From NCBI GenBank assembly GCA_018241685.1, contig JAFEDJ010000039.1, positions 53,493 to 117,492 of the forward strand: a DNA stretch of 64,000 nucleotides, given 5' to 3'. Both the position numbers and the translations under genes were made by a program. This document shows, one piece after another, positions 23,551 to 31,065 of this stretch. The stretch comes from Pseudomonadota bacterium. Its GTDB lineage: Bacteria > Pseudomonadota > Gammaproteobacteria > Burkholderiales > Rhodocyclaceae. Position 1 is the first letter of the stretch; each line of letters opens with the position of its first letter. The notes under the pieces were generated by a model that did no database searches, was not told the origin of the DNA, and saw only the letters and a list, made by a program, of their open reading frames with translations.

Positions 23551-24507
23551 ATGCAAGCAACACCCATCACTCCCGAAAAGGTGCGCATCCCCGCGGTGGA
23601 TGGCTTCCGTCTCCAGGCCCACATCTGGGCGCGCAGCCCCAACGATGGCCATGGTCCCGCGCCGGTCGTCGTCATCAACCCGGCCACCTCCGTCCATAGC
23701 CGTTACTACAGCCGCTTTGCGGATTTTCTGCATGGCTGGGGATTCAACGTCATCACCTACGACTACCGCGGCATCGGCGGCTCGCGGCCGCACAGGATGC
23801 GCGGCTTCGAAGCCAGCTGGCTGGACTGGGGCAGCAAGGACTTCGAGGGCGTACTCCGCTTCGCCAGCCAGCGCTTCGCGGGACATCCCATCCACGTCGT
23901 GGCCCACAGCGTCGGCGGCTTCCTGGTCGGCATGGCACCGTCGAACCACCTGATCGAGCGTGTTTTCACGATGGGCTCGCAGTTTGCCTACTGGCGGGAC
24001 TACGCCGAGCACAAACGGCTGGCGATGTACCTGCGCTGGCATGTGTTGATGCCGGCCCTGACCGCCCTGTTCGGCTACTTTCCGGGCAAGCGGCTCGGCT
24101 GGCTGGAAGATACGCCGCGGGGCGTCGTGCGCGACTGGGTCGCACCCCACCCGCGCTTCGAGGACATCTACCGCTCCGGCCCGCAGGCCCTGTCGACCGA
24201 AGCGCGCACGCAACTGGTCGAATCCTTTGCCCGCGTCACCGCGCCCACGCTGGCCCTATCGACCAGCGACGACGAGTTCGGCACCGTGCCGGCCATCCAC
24301 CGGCTGCTCCGCTACTACGAGCGCAGCCCATCCACCCACCTGCGCATCGAGCCGGAGGACCTCGGGCTCGAGTCTATCGGCCACTTCGCCTTCTTCAACG
24401 CCCGTTTCGCCGACTCCCTGTGGCGCATTCCGCTGGACTGGCTGCGCGATGGCGCGCTGACGGACGACCTGCCCTACCGGCAGATCAGGCTGGAGCCGCT
24501 TCGGTAA
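23551..24507 (+). CDS. Alpha/beta-hydrolase (COG4757-like)
   Basis: A 318-residue hydrolase. The oxyanion/early region is VVVINPATSVHSRYYSRFADFLHGWGFNVITYDYRGIGGS, the nucleophile elbow is AHSVGG near residue 130, an acid candidate lies in STSDDEFG, and the catalytic histidine is in ESIGHFAFFN near the end. It resembles the uncharacterised predicted alpha/beta hydrolase family of COG4757. There is no signal peptide. It appears to be a single-gene unit; the substrate is unknown. Confidence 0.82.
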   Translation: MQATPITPEKVRIPAVDGFRLQAHIWARSPNDGHGPAPVVVINPATSVHSRYYSRFADFLHGWGFNVITYDYRGIGGSRPHRMRGFEASWLDWGSKDFEGVLRFASQRFAGHPIHVVAHSVGGFLVGMAPSNHLIERVFTMGSQFAYWRDYAEHKRLAMYLRWHVLMPALTALFGYFPGKRLGWLEDTPRGVVRDWVAPHPRFEDIYRSGPQALSTEARTQLVESFARVTAPTLALSTSDDEFGTVPAIHRLLRYYERSPSTHLRIEPEDLGLESIGHFAFFNARFADSLWRIPLDWLRDGALTDDLPYRQIRLEPLR

Positions 24508-24558
24508 GGCGTGCCTCGGCACGGAGCCGCTGGCACGTTCCATCTGCAGGCTCCCCGT

Positions 24559-24807
24559 TTACAGCGCCGTCACCAGCACCGACGAACGCCCGCCATCCAC
24601 CGCCGGCATCACCACATTGACGCGGATGCCGTGGGGCGCGCCCTCCGCCGCCACGATGGACGCCACCACCGCATCCAGCGGCTCGCGGCGGCGACCACAG
24701 ATCACCACCGTCGCCCCCTCCTGCGCGAAGCGGATCGCGGTTGCCGCGCCAATGCCCGTACCACCCCCCGTCACGAAAGCGACCTTGTCCCGCAAGCGAA
24801 AAGCCAT
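24559..24807 (-). pseudogene. Internally deleted short-chain dehydrogenase remnant
   Basis: The first ~50 codons are a normal SDR start (MAFRLRDKVAFVTGGGTGIGAATAIRF with VVICGRRREPLDAVV). The frame then jumps to a late SDR segment (HGIRVNVVMPAVDGG). The catalytic Ser-Tyr-Lys region is missing, leaving 82 codons instead of about 250. The frame itself is still open. Catalytic activity is not expected. Confidence 0.75.
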
Positions 24808-24940
24808 TGTCTGTCTCCTGGACCTGCCCACCCGCCCCGGACGGCCCAAGCCCAGCCCACCCCGGCCCAGCCTGCGAGACGCAGCCTATTAGGGATGGAC
24901 GGTGCAACCATCGTCCGATGGGACTAGGGGTGTGCTATAG

Positions 24941-25213
24941 CGCTGCGAAGTTGATGTATGGCGGCGTGAACAAGAGATACAGCGCGTGTGAGATCAACGT
25001 GCACGGCTGTGAGATCAACATTGGCGCGTGTGAGAAGAACTTTCAGGCGTGTTACCTCTTCGTGCACGCGTGAGAGTTGATCTCACAGCCGTGCACGAAG
25101 AGGTAACAGCGGTGCACGCTCAATGTTCACCCGTGCACGTTGAGCGTGCACGGGTGTGAGGTCTTCGTGCACGGGGTGAAGTTCTTCGTGCACCGGTGCA
25201 CGGAGAAGTTTGG
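24941..25213. repeat. 21-bp tandem array 2 (13 units)
   Basis: Thirteen consecutive units of exactly 21 bp run from 24941 to 25213. They are degenerate but share a CGnGTGnnn start and alternate cores such as GATCAAC, GAAGTTC and TCTTCGTGCA, several being partial inverses of each other (for example around 25049-25110). Plus-strand frames encode heptads of the type HGCEINV / HGVKFFV without a sensible start. It marks the left flank of the AT-rich defence island. Confidence 0.85.
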
Positions 25214-25434
25214 AGTGATGGAGGTCGAACGCGGGGAGAGCACGAAATCAGTCCCCTCCGGACGATGCAGAAGTGACCTAATTCATAGCGACTACCCATA
25301 TCGGGATGAAATGCTTCGAGTCGATAGCTATGGGACGGAATGCGACGGGCGCACGGGAACGATTAATTAAAAATGTGAATCCATTTCACGGATAAGCTCT
25401 GTCTGCATTTACCCAAGAGCAGCTGTTGGCTTCC

Positions 25435-25653
25435 ATGACAGACATTCAAAGCCTTGTGCGCGCCAAAGTGCTTGATCACCGTTCTTTGATCACTTCATAT
25501 CAACAACATACAAATCAAATCCTCATAAAACCAATCGTTATGGCGGTTTTAGGCGCCATACCAGTACAAAACCAGGGGGGGGCAAAACTCCGTCCTAACT
25601 CAAAGTTAGACGCCCTAGAGAAGGCATCACTTCAATTCGACAAGAACAAATAA
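25435..25653 (+). CDS. Small unknown protein upstream of the OLD nuclease (72 aa)
   Basis: A 72-residue frame starting at the ATG at 25435 (an in-frame TTG lies at 25426). It begins MTDIQSLVRAKVLDHRSLITSY, has a short hydrophobic stretch (PIVMAVLGAIPV) and ends in a charged tail. No family was recognised. It is AT-rich like the island and ends 17 bases before the OLD gene, so it is probably cotranscribed; it could be a partner or regulator of the nuclease. Confidence 0.45.
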   Translation: MTDIQSLVRAKVLDHRSLITSYQQHTNQILIKPIVMAVLGAIPVQNQGGAKLRPNSKLDALEKASLQFDKNK

Positions 25654-25670
25654 AAACTCAAGGAAAAGCA

Positions 25671-27512
25671 ATGCAACTACATTCGATAGAGATTAAAAAT
25701 TTTAGAAAACTAAAGAACTGCAAAATCCGCTTTAAAGATGCAACATTTCTGATTGGCCCCAACAACGCAGGCAAGTCAAGCGTATTCGCTGCCCTTAATC
25801 ATCTCCATAAAAACACGAACACATCTCGGGAAGACTACTCCAAGACATTCAACCCAGAAGACGCCTCTTATAAATACGCGGAAGAAATTGAAATGGTCGC
25901 AGAATATCGAGATGTTCCGGAGGAGGCTAACAATTGGATTGGATTTCGCGGCCGAGTAACAAAAAAAGCACCACCGACCCCTGACGAGACAGGCTACGCA
26001 ATCACATATAAGAAAATTTGGTCACTAAACCAAAGTAAACCAAAGGTCTACTTGCTCGAACACGAGCGAAGTCGCAGCGAAAAATATGTAAATGCCAAAA
26101 AAATTATTGATCTAAAAGGCGATGACTTCACCGAAGAATTCTTAAAGGAACACTTCGATGAGCAAGATCTCACAAAGCCTCTGACTGGCGCGACTGCAAA
26201 GACAAAAATCCTAGACTTGCCGCAACTTTGGGACATAAAATCCGATGAAGAAGCCAGCTGGGTTGAGAACCCTGGCGGCATACCTGGCAATGTACTCTCC
26301 AGGCTCCCAAGAGTTGTAATAATTCCCGCCGAATCTTGCATCTCTGAACTAACAAGCAATAGCGGAGCACTATTTTCCCTGCTTACCGAGTTATTTGATC
26401 AGGTGAGAAAAAAATCAAATAATTATGAGCAAGCACAAAAGCTTCTAAACGAGTTGGCAAACGAATTAAACCCAAACGATAGCGAAACAGATTTCGGAAA
26501 GCTAATCCAAGATCTAAACGGGATGGCTCACAATTTATTTCCGGATTCATCCATCCACGTCAGCGCATCATTGGATCAACCGGAAAAATCCATTAAGCCC
26601 GTATTCAGTGTTGAAATGGAAAGCAACGTCAAGACAACCGTACCTTATCAGGGGCACGGAATAATCAGAGCCACGGCCTTTCAGCTTCTGAGATTTGCCA
26701 ATGACTTCGTAAACAAGAGCTCAGACATACCTCGTTCGACGATATTTTGTTTCGAAGAGCCCGAAATATACCTTCACCCTGCAGCAGCGAATCAAATGAG
26801 AGATGCGCTTTATGATTTGGCCGGCGCCAACTGCCAAATCGTAGCCACAACGCACTCCCCATTCATGGTTAATCTTGGGACGGATCGAAGCATTAGTTTG
26901 ACAAAGTTCGCCTCTGACATAGATGATTTTTCGACAACCCAATCTTTTAACTTGGAAAAAGCATTCGAGGAGCTTCAGAATGATGAGCGCCAAAACCTCA
27001 AAATGCTACTAAAGGTGGACGATTACATCTCAAGAATGTTCTTTGCAAAAAAATGCATTTTTGTTGAAGGGGATACAGAAGAGGTTGTAATCAGGGAGAC
27101 CATAAAGCGATTATCCAAAGAGGACAAGGCTAGAGTAGTTGGAAACTGCGAATTTCTGCGCGCAAGAGGTAAGGCCGTACTAATATCCATCGCAAAGTAT
27201 TTAAACGCACTTGACATAAACTACATTTTCATGCACGACCGTGACAATGGGACGGAAAAGGCCGAGGCGATGAATGCCCCAATACTACAACAGACGGGCG
27301 AGCAGCGAAGAATTATGATTGAGGAATGCATTGAGGACATTCTTGGCTATCCCGCACCAAAAACAGAGAAGCCATATAAGGCCCATGCCCATATTCAAGA
27401 TGAATGGGGGGCAGACTTTGACTCATTGCCCGAAACATGGAAGTCGGTGTTCCTCAGGCTTTGTGCTCCACACCTTAATCATTTGATTCCAGCAGAAAAA
27501 ACTAAAGCATGA
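25671..27512 (+). CDS. OLD-family ATPase-TOPRIM nuclease (antiphage type)
   Basis: A 613-residue ABC-type ATPase fused to a TOPRIM nuclease. Walker A is GPNNAGKS at residues 29-36 and Walker B is FCFEEPEIYLHP near 360, with the H-loop THSPF near 394. TOPRIM acidic motifs are in FVEGDTEEVV near 464 and MHDRDNG near 520. This is the OLD / GajA-like architecture found in phage defence. No UvrD-like helicase (GajB) follows, so it is better seen as a class 1 OLD-type or as part of another system. AAGGAAAAG precedes the ATG. Base composition is far more AT-rich than the host. Confidence 0.82.
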   Translation: MQLHSIEIKNFRKLKNCKIRFKDATFLIGPNNAGKSSVFAALNHLHKNTNTSREDYSKTFNPEDASYKYAEEIEMVAEYRDVPEEANNWIGFRGRVTKKAPPTPDETGYAITYKKIWSLNQSKPKVYLLEHERSRSEKYVNAKKIIDLKGDDFTEEFLKEHFDEQDLTKPLTGATAKTKILDLPQLWDIKSDEEASWVENPGGIPGNVLSRLPRVVIIPAESCISELTSNSGALFSLLTELFDQVRKKSNNYEQAQKLLNELANELNPNDSETDFGKLIQDLNGMAHNLFPDSSIHVSASLDQPEKSIKPVFSVEMESNVKTTVPYQGHGIIRATAFQLLRFANDFVNKSSDIPRSTIFCFEEPEIYLHPAAANQMRDALYDLAGANCQIVATTHSPFMVNLGTDRSISLTKFASDIDDFSTTQSFNLEKAFEELQNDERQNLKMLLKVDDYISRMFFAKKCIFVEGDTEEVVIRETIKRLSKEDKARVVGNCEFLRARGKAVLISIAKYLNALDINYIFMHDRDNGTEKAEAMNAPILQQTGEQRRIMIEECIEDILGYPAPKTEKPYKAHAHIQDEWGADFDSLPETWKSVFLRLCAPHLNHLIPAEKTKA

Positions 27513-27519
27513 CGCCTAA

Positions 27520-27671
27520 TTTTACTGCGTCACTAAAATAGCCGTATTATTCGGTTCTTCAGAGCTTGAGATTGAACAGAAAGCGAATAATGGAGACTCG
27601 TTTTGAGACCTACCTTGAACACCTGGGTAAAAGGCAGAAAATTGATCTCCCATTTTAGTGACACAGTAAGA
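27520..27671 (+). mobile_element. 152-bp IS701-type MITE (internally deleted IS)
   Basis: The ends are inverted repeats: TTTTACTGCGTCACTAAAAT on the left and TCTTACTGTGTCACTAAAAT on the right, read inwards. The left ~110 bp match the beginning of the IS element at the right edge of the window, including the transposase start METRFETYLEHL (ATG at 27590). The frame then jumps to the right end and stops after 22 codons. Flanks are CTAA and TTAG, both fitting the YTAR targets of the IS701 family. It sits a few bases after the OLD stop codon. Confidence 0.8.
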
Positions 27672-27744
27672 TTAGAGGACGCTACTGATTACGAATTGCA
27701 TCACCTGAAACACAGCCGTTTGTTATAAAAACGAGGAGAATTAC

Positions 27745-28542
27745 TTGAGTAAAGAGAACGGCTGCCCGCCGGTCTGGAAGATGATTCGCGAAGCCGTCCA
27801 ACTAATGAACGGCGAATGTTCATATTCGGCTATCAAGGCCAAAGTTCGGTCCATGTATGGCGATGACGTCAACGATAGCTCGATGACGTGCAGCATTATT
27901 TCCGGTGCCGTTAACCACACATCTCGGATTCATTACAGCGAAAACAAGAAACCCCGTGTAGCTGATACAGAGTACGACTACCTGTTCAATACAGGACGAG
28001 GCAAAGTCGTCTGGTATGAGCCCCAGAAACATGGAATGTGGGAAATCGCGCAGGCTACCGACGGTGGTCTGATTGTGCGCCCCACTGACGATCTGGGTGA
28101 AAACCCAGTGCAGGTCGTCGACGCCAGCCCCGAAGCATACGGCATGTTTGCACTCGAAGCACATCTGCGCGACTACCTTGCGAAGAACTTACCGAAGCTG
28201 CCCGGACACGACGCCTCCCTCACTTTGTATAAAACAGAAGGCCGTGATGGAGTCGAATTCCAGACTGACGTCGGGCCAATAGACATCCTCGCCACGGGCA
28301 ATGGTGACTTCTATGTTTTTGAATTAAAACTCGGTCGCGGGCCGGATGCTGCACTTGGGCAGATCCTGCGCTACATGGGCTGGGTAAAGGAACATCTCGC
28401 CGGAAATAGGAGTGTATTCGGCATCATCATAGCTTCCGACATAGGGCAGAAGCTCCGGTACGCAGCAACGCAAGTGCCTAACGTCAAGCTCATGGAGTAC
28501 GATTTGAAAGTGGACTTGCGCTCGGTCGCATTACATTGCTGA
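27745..28542 (+). CDS. NucS-like PD-(D/E)XK nuclease with N-terminal wing-helix region
   Basis: A 265-residue protein starting with TTG after GAGGAGA. The C-terminal half is a restriction-type nuclease: E/D-rich GVEFQTDVGPIDILA followed by FYVFELKLGRG (E-x-K at about residues 193-195) and a Q/Y helix (ALGQILRYMGWVKEHL), as in NucS and related DUF91 nucleases. The first ~110 residues look like a winged-helix DNA-binding part (VWKMIREAVQLMNGECSYSAIKAKV). It lies between the OLD nuclease and the Shedu gene in the AT-rich island, suggesting a defence role. Confidence 0.75.
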   Translation: MSKENGCPPVWKMIREAVQLMNGECSYSAIKAKVRSMYGDDVNDSSMTCSIISGAVNHTSRIHYSENKKPRVADTEYDYLFNTGRGKVVWYEPQKHGMWEIAQATDGGLIVRPTDDLGENPVQVVDASPEAYGMFALEAHLRDYLAKNLPKLPGHDASLTLYKTEGRDGVEFQTDVGPIDILATGNGDFYVFELKLGRGPDAALGQILRYMGWVKEHLAGNRSVFGIIIASDIGQKLRYAATQVPNVKLMEYDLKVDLRSVALHC

Positions 28543-28687
28543 GCAACCCTTGTGTAGCCGGCTTCAATGGATAACTAATCCGAACAGTGTACAAACAAGG
28601 TATTTAATCCGCGTTTCAGCATGCGAATAGATTATTATATATACATATAACCTCTTCGGTCGCCACTTACCTTGGTCGTTACACATC

Positions 28688-29764
28688 ATGAAAACACTCG
28701 ACTTAGTTCACCAGTTCAATGACGGAAGAACGCACATTAGCCGAGGCATTTGTCGTGTCCGCTGTTTCATCGGCCCTGCTGGTACGGTGGTTCTTCTAAC
28801 CGATCTTGGCGACAAAAATGATGGCCAGTCGGTAACGAATGCGATTGAAGTCATCATCAAGTCTTTACTTGACCAAGGCTACATCATCCCCCCCGCAACG
28901 TTCATAGAACACTATGAACGTAACGACTGGGCGTCTGACTCATTCGACAAGATAACTCTTTCGCCTAGTGCAAAATGGGAAACTCTTACTCGAGGCCGAG
29001 TTCTGGAAATGATCGGCGATGAAGAGCTCGAGCTTGCTGATCGCTCTGCCACTAATACACGGATTGCCTCTCAAGCAGACAAACTTCTATTTCGCCGCGA
29101 TCCGTTCGTTGGCTCTAGGTACCCCGAGAGTAATGAAGTCACGAAGCGCCGCCTCGAAATTATCGAAAGCATGATCTCAAAGGCATCTGTAGAGGCACTC
29201 GTTCAATCTGGGAGTGGAGAACAAGAGCTTCAGCGCCTTCTGAAAACCGACCTATCAATATTTGGCGAGGCGTACGCAAAACCAGACGACGAGTATATCT
29301 GCTTTTCTGAATTTCCTCTGGCAGATGGCGCGATTGATTTTGTCGTATTCACCGGAAGATCCAGGATGGACATCATCCTCATTGAGGTCAAAGGTGCTGA
29401 ATTCAATCTTCTGAACGCCAACCACTACAAAGCGTTCAATCACAAAATTGCCGAGGCTGCAGGGCAAATTTCTAGAAGACTGGGAATCATCTTCCGCGAC
29501 TTGAGCTTTTTTAGAAAAGAAGCACATGCAATTAGGCAGCGTGCAGAATCTGGCAAAAGACTGTACAACTCATTCCTAGGCCCACATAGCAAACTTGGCG
29601 TCGATCCTGAGAAGGACATCAATATTAGGTGCGTCGTTATCGGTGGGCGTACTCAAAACGATCTAGAAGAGAGCACTACGCGCCAAGATTATGAAGCCCA
29701 CACCACCCCTCCGGTTCGTGTCGAATCATGGGATACATGGCTAAGGCGGTTGCAGCGCACATGA
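28688..29764 (+). CDS. sduA: Shedu-type (DUF4263) antiphage nuclease
   Basis: A 358-residue protein. The N-terminal ~170 residues are a variable sensor-like region. From about residue 180 it shows the Shedu/DUF4263 nuclease pattern: LQRLLKTDLSIFGEAYA, then the catalytic core DGAIDFVVFTGRSRMDIILIEVKG (D near 212, E-x-K near 233-235) and a helix with Q (AAGQISRRLG). Shedu acts as a single-gene defence system. It has its own ~145-bp AT-rich upstream region. It closes the island. Confidence 0.8.
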   Translation: MKTLDLVHQFNDGRTHISRGICRVRCFIGPAGTVVLLTDLGDKNDGQSVTNAIEVIIKSLLDQGYIIPPATFIEHYERNDWASDSFDKITLSPSAKWETLTRGRVLEMIGDEELELADRSATNTRIASQADKLLFRRDPFVGSRYPESNEVTKRRLEIIESMISKASVEALVQSGSGEQELQRLLKTDLSIFGEAYAKPDDEYICFSEFPLADGAIDFVVFTGRSRMDIILIEVKGAEFNLLNANHYKAFNHKIAEAAGQISRRLGIIFRDLSFFRKEAHAIRQRAESGKRLYNSFLGPHSKLGVDPEKDINIRCVVIGGRTQNDLEESTTRQDYEAHTTPPVRVESWDTWLRRLQRT

Positions 29765-29865
29765 TGCATAGCCCTACGGTCCACCGGACGCTGCGCGATA
29801 GAGCCACGCGGCGCCGGTGATCTCCACTTTTTACATTGCGAAGTTGATCTGAATAATTGAAATGA

Positions 29866-30066
29866 AATTTACTCAACAGCTACCTCGCTGAACGTTATCG
29901 TGAGCATCTAATTATCATTGAGGTCAGCAAGCGGGCGAATAACTTCCTCGGCGACTCAGAGACGGACCCGGTATCTGCTTGTTTCATGGCAAGCGCTGAC
30001 ATTCATTTCGAGCGACTGGTTGCGATCCCTCCCCTGGCCTCCCGAATTGCGAAACGCCTCGCTTGA
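29866..30066 (+). pseudogene. Unrecognised gene remnant downstream of Shedu
   Basis: A 66-codon open frame without any start codon near its beginning (RYREHLIIIEVSKRANNFLG ... PPLASRIAKRLA). It begins just after the 12-bp sequence shared with the left end of the island, so it may be the tail of a gene cut by island insertion. The family was not recognised. Confidence 0.3.
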
Positions 30067-30155
30067 CGCGCCCTTGATGCAAGCCTGATACTCGCCGCCG
30101 TCACCTAAACAGTGGTGACCGGGATTGGAACCCCGGACAAGCTAAGGCCGATAGG

Positions 30156-30177
30156 GCCGCGTTTTTCGCGGCTTTTT
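30156..30177 (+). terminator. Rho-independent terminator
   Basis: Arms GCCGCG (30156-30161) and CGCGGC (30167-30172) around a T-rich loop, followed by TTTTT. It sits in the leader of the following small-gene segment and could act as an attenuator there. Confidence 0.7.
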
Positions 30178-30205
30178 ACTTCGGCTGCATGGTTACGCCT
30201 GTCCA

Positions 30206-30247
30206 ATGGCGGGCCGTGCGGGGCAGCCGCAAGGCTGGCCGGTTCCT
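30206..30247 (+). other. Ash-like phage/ICE leader fragment
   Basis: The short frame reads MAGRAGQPQGWPVP, resembling the G-QP-GWPV motif of Ash-family leader proteins of P4-like phages and ICEs. It then hits a stop. Further related-looking sequence continues out of frame (SNPARFRR). It supports a mobile-element origin for the segment 30100-30742 but is not a complete gene. Confidence 0.35.
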
Positions 30248-30338
30248 TAGCCCGGTAGTTCCAACCCTGCACGGTTCCGCCGCCCCCATTGGAACGGGAG
30301 TGTGCGGAAACTTCATTGCAGCTAAGGAGTTTCACACC

Positions 30339-30449
30339 ATGACCATTCAAGTCCAAAGGCGTGCGCATCCGCGCGTGCCGATTGCATCTGTTTTCCCTGA
30401 GTGCCTCTCTTCCCATTCGATATACAGCGCACGGAGGGCGACAGCATGA
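30339..30449 (+). CDS. Small leader-type protein (36 aa)
   Basis: The ATG at 30339 follows AAGGAG nine bases upstream. The 36-residue basic protein (MTIQVQRRAHPRVPIASVFP...) ends with a TGA that overlaps the next start (ATGA at 30446). The coupling and strong ribosome binding site argue that it is translated. No family recognised. Confidence 0.45.
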   Translation: MTIQVQRRAHPRVPIASVFPECLSSHSIYSARRATA

Positions 30450-30742
30450 ATACACCCTTGAACTTCCCTGCCCCCGCTGCGCCGCTCTATGTGCTGGCGA
30501 ACAACGTGGACACCCTCACCCTCGTCGATCAGCTCAGCGCCCGCCTCGCGCAGTTGCAGGCGATGCTCGCGATGACGCGCAGCAACGCCGGCGAGATGTT
30601 CCGGCGCATGGATGCGGAGTACCAGGAGCACTACCTGTGGGCCTGCGGAATGATTGCGGACGAGGCCCGGGACTTGATGAGGCTGGTTGAGGGGCGCAGT
30701 TTTGCCGGCACCGATGACCGGCGGGAACGCGAACGCGTGTAG
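30446..30742 (+). CDS. DUF3077-like small protein
   Basis: A 98-residue protein: proline-rich start (LNFPAPAAPLYVLANNVDTLTLVDQL), then two helices (SARLAQLQAMLAMTRSNAGEMF and HYLWACGMIADEARDLMRLV). This resembles the small DUF3077-like proteins often found near phage and ICE leaders in proteobacteria. Function unknown. It is coupled to the 36-residue gene and followed by ~320 bases without a gene that hold a GC hairpin (arms 30753-30759/30775-30781) and the upstream region of the oxidase operon. Confidence 0.5.
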   Translation: MNTPLNFPAPAAPLYVLANNVDTLTLVDQLSARLAQLQAMLAMTRSNAGEMFRRMDAEYQEHYLWACGMIADEARDLMRLVEGRSFAGTDDRRERERV

Positions 30743-31065
30743 GGAAGCACTGGCCCGGCGGCGCAAGGCGTGCGGCCGGGCAAAGTCTGTTTGCTGCAGG
30801 GGTACGGCCCTGCCAGCGATGCGCAGTCGATCACGAGGCGGCACATCACGTTGCCGCCAGGCATCCACTCGATGACACCTTACCCATATGGCCAGCGCGG
30901 TTGTATTTATATCACGTTATGATCTAATTATCGGCAGCGCGAGGGCATCTCTCTATCCATGCAGGCCGTAGAGGCGACGCTCTTCACCGCTGGCAGTACG
31001 CACATAACTATCAGCAGGAGCCAAAGCTCCGCGAGTCGTCACCCCCGAACCCCAACGGAAGAGCC

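Noticed and set aside
24941..25213. CRISPR array
   Set aside because: Units are 21 bp with no repeat/spacer alternation and no cas genes nearby; it is a degenerate tandem array.
25671..28542. Complete Gabija system
   Set aside because: The second gene is a PD-(D/E)XK-type nuclease, not a UvrD-like helicase, so GajB is missing.
30113..30140. tRNA gene on the minus strand
   Set aside because: GGGGTTCCAATCCC resembles a T-arm, but the stem has a mismatch and no D-arm, anticodon arm or acceptor partner is found; at most a tRNA sliver.
30880..30940. FNR/ANR box upstream of the oxidase operon
   Set aside because: The AT-rich stretch has only partial resemblance to TTGAT-N4-ATCAA and was not convincing.
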